Source: Halothece sp. MAG
GTDB lineage: Bacteria; Cyanobacteriota; Cyanobacteriia; Cyanobacteriales; Rubidibacteraceae
Reading direction: 5' to 3'
Assembly: GCA_018610095.1 (NCBI GenBank)
Contig: JAHEOB010000370.1
Coordinates: 1-6,113 of the forward strand
Length of the DNA stretch: 6,113 nucleotides
The notes under the pieces are model-generated. The model did no database searches. It was not told the origin of the DNA and saw nothing but the letters and a program-made list of their open reading frames with translations. Below, piece by piece: positions 1-5,140 of this stretch (its first letter is position 1; the number at the start of each line of letters is the position of its first letter). A program made the position numbers and the translations under genes.

Positions 1-1
1 A

Positions 2-181
2 GAAGATTTAGGCAAAGAAAAATTATTAATGGTGCAGGTAAGTGGTTCTGACAAAGCGTTACGGGCATTAATTCCCCCAGAACAAACTTGGGAAGGAGAA
101 GTAGTCAAATTAGCCCTACCTCCCCAATCTCTCCATTGGTTTAACGTCAATAGTGGAGAACGGATTAATGTAAGTCTTTAA
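2..181 (+). CDS. ABC transporter ATP-binding protein, C-terminal end (sugar-type, partial)
   Basis: This is the last 59 codons of a gene that begins before the window; it ends at TAA 179-181. The peptide looks like the C-terminal TOBE/OB-fold region of MalK/UgpC-type ABC ATPases, which power import of sugars or glycerol-3-phosphate from the cytoplasmic face of the membrane. Visible support is a beta-rich segment with an IPPEQ stretch, then a 'LALPPQSLHWFNVNSGERI' ending, which resembles the terminal strand and 'F-x-x-x-(T/S)-G-x-R-I' pattern of these TOBE domains. The ATPase core (Walker A, signature, Walker B) is outside the window, so the substrate is unknown. The stop codon shares its last base with the left end of an inverted-repeat element, so that element inserted exactly at the gene's end. 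The family call is fairly good; the exact transporter is not determinable. Confidence 0.7.
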   Translation, partial: EDLGKEKLLMVQVSGSDKALRALIPPEQTWEGEVVKLALPPQSLHWFNVNSGERINVSL

Positions 182-361
182 TATCCCGCTTTTGTCAGTC
201 TCCGAACAGAAAAGTCAATTCAGTTTTTTGAGCCCTTTTCTAACTGCGCGATCGCGCTCATAATTCTTAGTATAAAATATTTTCTGTTAGTCAAATTGAA
301 GAATCCAGTGTTCATAAGCCTTACAGCACCCCGTTTGCGGAAAGTGACAAAAGCGGGATAT
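181..361. mobile_element. MITE-like element with 24-bp terminal inverted repeats
   Basis: Positions 181-197 (ATATCCCGCTTTTGTCA) are the exact reverse complement of 345-361. Extended inward, 181-204 and 338-361 match at 22 of 24 positions. The 181-bp unit has no ORF of note, and an extended HIP1 palindrome (246-257) lies in its interior. Length, terminal repeats and lack of coding capacity fit a miniature inverted-repeat transposable element or a solo transposon remnant. The ends carry TA (TAATATCCC and GGGATATAG), as expected for an element that targets TA, but no longer target duplication is clear. It could also act as a large hairpin terminator for the upstream ABC gene. The family was not identified. 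Confidence 0.6.
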
Positions 362-418
362 AGCAATTAGCAGTCAAATGTGAGAAACTACTTCATAAGC
401 AATATTTGATGAAGTCAT

Positions 419-611
419 TTATCGGAATTTAAACAATCCCCCTAGTGTAATTGCATCTAACTCTAACTCAAATGGGGCTTTTACGTTGATATACCATCTT
501 TCCCATTTCAATGTCGCTTTCCCCTTTAATTGCTTGAATTGAGAGGATTGGAAGTAATTTCAGAAAGTGTTCTACTAAAATCTCGTTAGGCTCTGTTAAA
601 ACCATTGCCAT
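419..611 (-). pseudogene. Possible frameshifted remnant of an unrecognised small gene
   Basis: On the minus strand an ATG at 611-609 opens a 47-codon frame that ends at TGA 470-468 and starts MAMVLTEPNEILVEHFLKLL. A second frame overlaps its 3' half and runs on to TAA 421-419, ending in a peptide that contains KWERWYINVKAPFELELDAI. Both halves have protein-like composition, so a single frameshift joining them would give about 60 residues. I do not recognise the family and see no ribosome binding site. A chance pair of open frames in AT-rich DNA is a real alternative, so this is a weak call. Confidence 0.2.
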
Positions 612-639
612 TGACACAGAATGGTAAGCTAATTACTGT
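611..639 (+). promoter_or_regulatory. Candidate sigma70-type promoter for the SH3-domain protein
   Basis: A perfect -35 box TTGACA (611-616) is followed after 17 bp by TACTGT (634-639), which keeps the T, A and final T of the -10 consensus. Transcription would start near 646 and give a leader of about 117 nt before the ATG at 763. The -35 is strong and the -10 moderate. No activator site is recognised. Confidence 0.4.
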
Positions 640-762
640 ATCAAATTAACTTATTGGTCACTCTTCTTTAGATATAAGGATTAAGTATCTAGACTTCTGT
701 ATTTCTAAGACTTCTAGTCAGTTTATTATAGTATTTATCATTATTGTCATTTATGAATAATC

Positions 763-1194
763 ATGAATAATAAAAACAATGAACCAAATAATCAAAAAAT
801 AACTGGATCAACTCCTTGGGATTTATTAAGAAATCCTTTTTATTTGATTTTATTTATTTGTTTTCTTTTTAGCATAGTAATGATTTCTCATGTAAATACA
901 AAACCCGGAAACTATGTGAAAGTATTTGGTATTTCTGTATATCCAAAGCCTGATGATGCATTTGAGCCAAACGCACAGTTAACACGAGATAATATGCACC
1001 TACGTAAAGTTCCATATGACGAGGATGAGGATCATGATAAGATTATTTGTCAGCTGGACGAGGGGGACAAGATTGAAATAATAGAAAAGATTGACGGGCA
1101 TACTGAAGTAAAAGCAAAATGTCCTCTTAATAATAAATTAAGAGAAGGATTTTTAGCCAATTATGAAGGTGAACGACCTTTTGATGAGGATTAA
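763..1194 (+). CDS. Membrane-anchored protein with extracytoplasmic SH3-like domain
   Basis: This is a 143-residue protein of unknown role. Residues 1-24 are polar and Asn-rich. Residues 25-44 form one hydrophobic segment that reads as an uncleaved signal anchor. After a linker, residues about 72-134 look like a bacterial SH3-type beta barrel: a start resembling 'L-x-R-x-x-x-(H)LRKVP', an acidic insert (DEDEDHD, 86-92), an L-x-E-G-D-K-I-E-I-I-E turn and strand, and a closing EGFLANY strand. Cys96 and Cys120 in this domain could form a disulfide if it lies outside the cytoplasm. Bacterial SH3 domains of this shape often bind peptidoglycan or other partners, but no enzyme domain is attached here. 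The start at 763 has no clear Shine-Dalgarno site; another ATG at 753 is out of frame and stops after five codons. The gene stands alone, with no same-strand partner nearby. The gene is likely real, and the domain call is moderate. Confidence 0.65.
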   Translation: MNNKNNEPNNQKITGSTPWDLLRNPFYLILFICFLFSIVMISHVNTKPGNYVKVFGISVYPKPDDAFEPNAQLTRDNMHLRKVPYDEDEDHDKIICQLDEGDKIEIIEKIDGHTEVKAKCPLNNKLREGFLANYEGERPFDED

Positions 1195-1283
1195 AATGTG
1201 AGAACCCTGATTCGTTAAGGTTTTTAGAGTTTCAGTACAAATGAACTATGATCGCTAAACCTCTTACTCCGTCTGCCTTTTAA

Positions 1284-1457
1284 AAATTAGGTGCGTTTAC
1301 TCTGGGCTTTGAAATCGACATTTTATGGCATGAATTAACCAGTGGTAGTTTATTAGTGTTTGCCTTTTTCATGCTTAGTGATCTTCGCTCGATTCCGGAT
1401 CATCCTTTAGCCAGAGTGATTTGCTCAAGCGCGATCGCGCAGCAACTGGTTTATTGA
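1284..1457 (+). pseudogene. RnfD/NqrB-family electron-transport subunit, C-terminal fragment
   Basis: A 57-codon open stretch ends at TGA 1455-1457 and encodes GAFTLGFEIDILWHELTSGS followed by LLVFAFFMLSDLRSIPDHP. This matches the C-terminal part of the RnfD/NqrB membrane subunit family, whose members share a 'L-x-x-G-(G/S)-x-x-x-x-A-F-F-M-x-(T/S)-D-P' pattern. These subunits carry flavin and sit in ion-translocating electron-transport complexes or cyanobacterial relatives of them. There is no start codon in the frame. Extending upstream meets TAA 1281-1283, and an in-frame ATG at 1248-1250 lies before that stop. Intact family members are usually some 250-350 residues, so most of the gene is missing. 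The family call is fairly strong and the pseudogene status very likely. Confidence 0.6.
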
Positions 1458-1490
1458 GCGAGGAACTTTTCAAAGTCGGGAACCGTTACT
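1451..1490 (-). pseudogene. 3'-end relic of a Gfo/Idh/MocA oxidoreductase gene
   Basis: On the minus strand these 40 bp read VTVPDFEKFLAQ and a TAA stop. The intact oxidoreductase at the right of the window ends VTVPDFEKFLLQ and TAA. The codon before the match is TGA here and TGG there. The two Leu/Ala codons before the final Gln differ (CTC GCT here, TTA TTG there), so the copies have diverged as coding sequence and are not a recent exact duplication. The similarity stops abruptly upstream of the TGA. Its stop codon falls just inside the end of the convergent RnfD fragment. Confidence 0.5.
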
Positions 1491-1494
1491 CAAT
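1451..1494 (+). repeat. Left copy of a 44-bp diverged direct repeat
   Basis: This block matches 5550-5593 in the same orientation at 36 of 44 positions. The core 1467-1494 matches at 26 of 28. Both copies are 3' ends of Gfo/Idh/MocA-type coding sequence read on the minus strand. The two copies bracket the iron-sulfur and peroxidase genes. Confidence 0.6.
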
Positions 1495-1541
1495 GAGGGA
1501 TTAGTACAGCAAGGGGAATTTTCCTACGAGATAGTCATTTT

Positions 1542-1553
1542 CATTAACCTCCT
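1542..1553 (-). promoter_or_regulatory. Orphan Shine-Dalgarno site and start codon
   Basis: Read on the minus strand, AGGAGG (1553-1548) lies 5 bases after the stop of the iron-sulfur membrane protein and 3 bases before ATG (1544-1542), with a second in-frame ATG at 9 bases. The frame stops after five codons (MKMTIS). This looks like the surviving start of a lost downstream gene in the same operon, but chance cannot be excluded. Confidence 0.3.
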
Positions 1554-1558
1554 GAATG

Positions 1559-3172
1559 TCAATTATGATGGTATTCCAGATTAATAGACTCAGGATTATA
1601 TTCCCCTAACTCTGACAAAATCATGTAGTGTTCATCATCGCTAAGATTTAAAGCATCTCGCGTTCGATTCAATATTGTCAAGCTATTTGTTTTATAAATT
1701 TTATCTTCTTTTAAGGTTTGTTCAAGAATATTTTTGTAAGCTTGATACTTTTGATTGTGAGTAAATTTTGGTAATGTTTTTGCTAAAACATAGGTTTCAT
1801 CAACATTTAATTGGTCTAAAGATTTATCCCCAATAAAATTAGAAATGTCTAAATCTAAGTTGGCAAGTTGTTTGCGAAGTCGATTAGCTATTTTTTCTCG
1901 AGAGTAACGAGAAGGCTTTCGTTGCCAGGTTTGATATAGCCAAATGGTGCTTGTAATCATTAAAATTGCTTCCCAGATATATTGTACCTGCGTCGGTAAT
2001 AACCTTAACCAAGATTGTGCAGCAAAAATAAAAAAGAAATTAAAAATTAAGAATGTACATAACGTGTAAATGCGGTGTTTGATTTCTTGCTCTGATAACT
2101 GATTACCCCACCGATATTTAACGATTTTTTCAATGCGTTTGCCAATTAGTAAGCCGAGTACTGTAAAAGTGCCAAGAGTTAAAGGGACAGCAACTAATTT
2201 TGGAATTGGTATTGCAGTGTTAAAGATGTAGAAACCAGGATCAAAAAGTGTCTCAATTAAATTAGCTTGCCGACTCCACATCCCTGACAAGTAATATTCC
2301 CAATTGCCAGCATATAAGTAGTAGTAAATAAAATATCCTACAACTAATCCAAAGTAACCGTAGTAAAGATGTTGACGGTCTTTTTGGTCAATGCCATCCC
2401 AATATGAGCGCTCGGAATCGATATCGATGCATGGTACTTGACAACCCACACAGGCATTCTTTTCTTTACCAGTTGAATCCACTTCTCTGCAAGTAGATTG
2501 AGTAATTTTTTGCTGGCTTGTATGAGCCTGACTCGTGAGTAGTCCTTTTGGTTCTCCATAAAATTTCTGTACAGGAGCCATGGGGCAAAAGAAATTACAC
2601 CAAGACTTACCTCCATAGAGATATCCCACTGTTATTGCAGCCGCAATTGTGAATAGCAGCCATAATGCTAACCATGTTCGGTCAGCGTTGATAAAGAGAA
2701 TTCGACAACAAAGCCCGACAAAAAACCAAGCCATTTGTAAGTATAAGTAATTTCGCCCAAGCCAGGAATCAGGTTTGATCGTAGGGACAAAATATTGCGT
2801 TTTGCCAGATTTGCTAACTTGCTTTACTTTACGCTGAAGACCCAACGCTCTAGGAAGTTGGGATAAAAATGATAAAGGACAAATCCGTCGCCAAAGCTCG
2901 TGACCGAACACTAATAAAATAAATATGGCACTTGGTATAATTAGTCCCCAAAAAATTGGTGCTCCTAATCCATAGGCTTCCTGTTCTAAGCAATGATTTT
3001 GAACGGAAATGCACTTTTCTGGTGTTGCTCGCAAAGGACTAGACAAGTTTTTGGGACTAGTTAGCCATGGAGATATCGGATCATAAAAAAGTGACGCAAT
3101 CAGAATTAGCCATCCAATGGTAAGTACCCACCTAGTTTGGTGCATTTGTTTTTCTGGTATTGTTTGAAACAT
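1559..3172 (-). CDS. Polytopic 4Fe-4S membrane electron-transfer protein (NapH/NosR-like)
   Basis: This 537-residue integral membrane protein probably moves electrons across or along the membrane through iron-sulfur clusters. About eight hydrophobic segments lie near residues 15-31, 73-91, 141-159, 165-186, 268-289, 322-343, 367-385 and 395-414. Between the fourth and fifth is a cysteine-rich loop: GGKSWCNFFCPMAPVQ (C192, C196), then C228 and C241-x2-C244-x3-C248 followed by IDID. This resembles NapH/NosR/CcoG-type polyferredoxin loops. A second Cys-Pro, HELWRRICPLSFLSQLPRAL (C98), lies after segment two, and C54 and C61 sit in the first outer loop. The last 110 residues are soluble and helical. 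From memory, cyanobacterial relatives continue into a cyclic-nucleotide-binding domain after the region ending 'LGEYNP'; here the protein stops 12 residues later, so it may be a short form. I prefer ATG 3172; a TTG at 3184 would add four residues. It is divergent from the peroxidase gene. The membrane Fe-S role is well supported, the partner unknown. Confidence 0.8.
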   Translation of the reverse strand: MFQTIPEKQMHQTRWVLTIGWLILIASLFYDPISPWLTSPKNLSSPLRATPEKCISVQNHCLEQEAYGLGAPIFWGLIIPSAIFILLVFGHELWRRICPLSFLSQLPRALGLQRKVKQVSKSGKTQYFVPTIKPDSWLGRNYLYLQMAWFFVGLCCRILFINADRTWLALWLLFTIAAAITVGYLYGGKSWCNFFCPMAPVQKFYGEPKGLLTSQAHTSQQKITQSTCREVDSTGKEKNACVGCQVPCIDIDSERSYWDGIDQKDRQHLYYGYFGLVVGYFIYYYLYAGNWEYYLSGMWSRQANLIETLFDPGFYIFNTAIPIPKLVAVPLTLGTFTVLGLLIGKRIEKIVKYRWGNQLSEQEIKHRIYTLCTFLIFNFFFIFAAQSWLRLLPTQVQYIWEAILMITSTIWLYQTWQRKPSRYSREKIANRLRKQLANLDLDISNFIGDKSLDQLNVDETYVLAKTLPKFTHNQKYQAYKNILEQTLKEDKIYKTNSLTILNRTRDALNLSDDEHYMILSELGEYNPESINLEYHHN

Positions 3173-3206
3173 AGTAGTCAGCAATAATTCATTATCAGAA
3201 CTATTT

Positions 3207-3219
3207 GATTAAATTAATC
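3207..3219. promoter_or_regulatory. Palindrome, possible operator
   Basis: GATTAA-A-TTAATC is a perfect 13-bp inverted repeat placed just upstream of the iron-sulfur membrane protein start. The position suits a repressor site or a small leader hairpin. AT-rich palindromes of this size also arise by chance, so this is tentative. Confidence 0.2.
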
Positions 3220-3293
3220 CTGTAGTATTTCTATATGTTTTGGATGTAAATGTTATGCACTCTGAAAAACTTGATTACATCTGAATCACCATA

Positions 3294-3399
3294 TATAGCA
3301 CTACGCAACGAAGTTAGGACATTTGGTTGCCGTGGTCGTGTGACAGTATCGGTTTCTAAGACTATAGTTTATGTCCTAATGTGAATCCGTAGTGCTATA
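3294..3399. mobile_element. MITE-like element with 29-bp imperfect terminal inverted repeats
   Basis: The left end TATAGCACTACG (3294-3305) is the exact reverse complement of 3388-3399. A second block TTAGGACAT (3314-3322) pairs with ATGTCCTAA (3371-3379), so the arms of about 29 bp match at both ends with a mismatched middle. The 106-bp unit has no coding capacity. Both ends carry TATA, fitting insertion at TA as in IS630/mariner-type elements, though the parent family is not identified. It sits between two divergent promoters, and its right end is 4 bp from the -35 box of the peroxidase promoter. Confidence 0.65.
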
Positions 3400-3402
3400 A
3401 AC

Positions 3403-3431
3403 TTGAAAATTGGTGTATCTAAGTATAGAAT
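3403..3431 (+). promoter_or_regulatory. Candidate sigma70-type promoter for the heme peroxidase
   Basis: TTGAAA (3403-3408) and TAGAAT (3426-3431) are separated by 17 bp, each one base from consensus. Transcription would start near 3438 and leave a leader of about 38 nt. The -35 lies just outside the right end of the MITE-like hairpin, so the insertion may have supplied or displaced upstream control sequence. Confidence 0.5.
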
Positions 3432-3475
3432 TACTTCGCTGATGCCGAAATGTCAGTAAAGATTTGGAAAAACTT

Positions 3476-5140
3476 ATGCTTAAAAATGTTACTCATGCTG
3501 GCGGCATTAATGCTGCAGAAAGTACTGAGCCCCCTGAAGAAATTCTTTTTAATACACCCTTTAATTACCTCTTTCCGGAGCTTGTAGAGAAGTCAGAAAA
3601 CAAGTTGCCTGTAGCTGCTTCTACAATTGATGCGCTCAACAAGCTAGGAAATGCAATGGCTGATCCGGGTAAACCGGACCAAGAAATTAAAGAACTTAAT
3701 TCTAATATCCCTTCCATTTTTACTTATCTGGGACAATTTATTGATCACGACATTACAGCCCGTACGGATCGCGAAACTGACATTAGCACAATTAGTGATG
3801 AAAATGACAGTGTAAAAGAAGGACTAAAACCAGCTTCACCTCAAGAAATTGTAAAGAATTTGAAAAATGGTCGTCGTCCTTACTTAGATCTGGATAGTGT
3901 GTACGGTGATGGTCCAACATTAATTAGTAATTCTCCAGCAGGTGCAAGGACGGAAGCAGATTTTCTATATGAAGACGGTAATCTCTTATTAAAACTTCAA
4001 GAGGATGGTGACTTAGTTGATGTACCTAGGAATGGCCGTGAGGCAGCAATTGCGGATATGCGTAACGATGAAAATGTCATCGTTAGCCAGCTTCAGGCAG
4101 TTTTTATTAAGTTCCACAATGTTATTGCCAGCGGTTTGCCAGCTAACGTGTATCCATCCCCACAAAAACGATATTTAAAAGCACGCCAATTAGTACGTTG
4201 GGCTTATCAATATATTGTGATTAATGAATACTTAAAAGCCGTTTGTGAACCTAATATTGTCGAAAATATTTTATTCAATGGCCCATTTTTTTATCGACCT
4301 GGAATCATAGGCGAAGCTTTTATGCCGCTCGAATTTTCTGTTGCAGGCTTCCGATTTGGCCACTCGATGATTCGTCCTTTCTATCAACTCAACCGCCAGA
4401 CTGAGGAAACAGTTATGAATCTACTGGGTGTTTCTAAGAATCGAGAGCCGGATCAGGATCTCTTAGAAAAAGTCAACGGTAAGTATCGCTTAAAGAAAGC
4501 CTTTGCAGTAGAGTGGAATAATTTTATTCCTTTTGCTAATGGAGAACCGATTCCCAACTTCGCTCGCAAGATTGATCCGAAAATTGCTAAAGGATTGTTT
4601 AATCTACAATTAGAGGGTGCAGGACCCAATACTTTCTTTTCTCATTTAGCGCAACGCAACTTGGTACGAGGATATTCTTTAAGTCTTCCCACTGGTCAAG
4701 CAGTAGCAAAAGCATTTGGTCTCGAGCCATTAACAAAAGAAACATTAATTGATCAAGAATCTGATCAAGAACTAAAAAAGGCTCTAGAAGAAGGAAACTT
4801 TGGCAACCATACACCTCTATGGTATTACCTCCTAAAGGAATCTGCATTGCAAACAGATGGGAACGCTCTTGGTGCAGTGGGAAGCAATATTGTAGCTGAA
4901 ACACTCGTTGGATTGGTTAAAGCAGATCCCAATAGTTATCTTAACAACTTTCAAGACCCTGCTGTACAGCCTGATGGGATTCACATTAAAACTAAAACAG
5001 GAGAAAAAGCAGTCATTTCAACTATTGGGGACATTATTTCTTTTGCAGGAGTTCGCATGCGGGGTACTCCAGCGCCTATGGAAAATCCTGGACAAGGCCC
5101 TCCAGGAAATCGTGGACAAGGCCGTCCATCCCCTGCATAA
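3476..5140 (+). CDS. Animal-type (cyclooxygenase/peroxidase superfamily) heme peroxidase
   Basis: This 554-residue heme peroxidase should use hydrogen peroxide to oxidise small substrates such as halides or organics. Motifs appear in superfamily order. GQFIDHD (86-92) gives distal Gln87 and His91, candidate heme-ester Asp90 and calcium ligand Asp92. YLDLDSVYG (136-144) follows. DMRNDE (194-199) supplies catalytic Arg196 and second heme-ester candidate Glu199; FHN (213-215) follows. RFGHSMIRPF (293-302) holds proximal His296. The residue after Glu199 is Asn, so the myeloperoxidase Met-heme bond is absent; no Tyr lies three residues before His296, arguing against a cyclooxygenase/dioxygenase. 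There is no signal peptide in this frame, so the protein is probably cytoplasmic or exported by a non-classical route. The last 25 residues are Gly/Pro/Gln-rich with two GQG units. I prefer ATG 3476, with GGAAA at 3466-3470; TTG 3464 would add four residues. It is divergent from the Fe-S membrane protein. The family call is very secure; substrate unknown. Confidence 0.93.
   Translation: MLKNVTHAGGINAAESTEPPEEILFNTPFNYLFPELVEKSENKLPVAASTIDALNKLGNAMADPGKPDQEIKELNSNIPSIFTYLGQFIDHDITARTDRETDISTISDENDSVKEGLKPASPQEIVKNLKNGRRPYLDLDSVYGDGPTLISNSPAGARTEADFLYEDGNLLLKLQEDGDLVDVPRNGREAAIADMRNDENVIVSQLQAVFIKFHNVIASGLPANVYPSPQKRYLKARQLVRWAYQYIVINEYLKAVCEPNIVENILFNGPFFYRPGIIGEAFMPLEFSVAGFRFGHSMIRPFYQLNRQTEETVMNLLGVSKNREPDQDLLEKVNGKYRLKKAFAVEWNNFIPFANGEPIPNFARKIDPKIAKGLFNLQLEGAGPNTFFSHLAQRNLVRGYSLSLPTGQAVAKAFGLEPLTKETLIDQESDQELKKALEEGNFGNHTPLWYYLLKESALQTDGNALGAVGSNIVAETLVGLVKADPNSYLNNFQDPAVQPDGIHIKTKTGEKAVISTIGDIISFAGVRMRGTPAPMENPGQGPPGNRGQGRPSPA

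Larger units (their letters stand above)
362..762. other. Intergenic region with a possible decayed gene and a promoter
   Basis: No convincing intact gene is seen in this 401-bp AT-rich stretch. It contains a weak minus-strand coding remnant (419-611) and a sigma70-like promoter (611-639). It also has a short direct repeat AGACTTCT at 691-698 and 708-715, and a tandem ATGAATAAT at 753-761 and 763-771 that duplicates the start-codon context of the downstream gene. Confidence 0.5.
1195..1558. other. Intergenic region made of gene remnants
   Basis: No intact gene is seen here. The stretch holds a 5'-truncated RnfD-type fragment on the plus strand (1284-1457) and the last codons of a Gfo/Idh/MocA-type gene on the minus strand (1451-1490). 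It also has a minus-strand AGGAGG ribosome binding site (1548-1553) whose start codon leads only to a five-codon frame. An extended HIP1 palindrome lies at 1429-1440 inside the RnfD fragment. Confidence 0.6.
3173..3475. promoter_or_regulatory. Divergent control region between the iron-sulfur and peroxidase genes
   Basis: This 303-bp region separates two divergent starts. It holds a 13-bp palindrome GATTAAATTAATC (3207-3219) that lies 35 bp upstream of the minus-strand ATG and could be an operator. It also holds a 106-bp MITE-like hairpin (3294-3399) and a good plus-strand promoter (3403-3431). No convincing promoter for the minus-strand gene was found. Confidence 0.45.

Noticed and set aside
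654..678. Alternative promoter TTGGTC with TATAAG upstream of the SH3-domain gene
   Set aside because: The spacing is only 13 bp, too short for a sigma70-type promoter; the 611-639 pair fits better.
1202..1225. Possible terminator after the SH3-domain gene (AACC ... GGTT then TTT)
   Set aside because: The stem is only 4 bp with a long loop, too weak to call.
1456..1585. Plus-strand frame reading GTFQSREPLLNEGLVQQGEF through the remnant region
   Set aside because: It looks somewhat protein-like, but the first half is the antisense of the Gfo/Idh relic and the end overlaps the Fe-S gene, so there is no independent support.
2344..2616. 90-codon minus-strand open frame
   Set aside because: It lies wholly inside the Fe-S membrane protein gene in another frame of the same strand, covering its cysteine-rich loop; no family resemblance.
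4599..4904. 101-codon minus-strand open frame
   Set aside because: It is antisense to the well-supported peroxidase coding region and has low-complexity Leu-rich composition.
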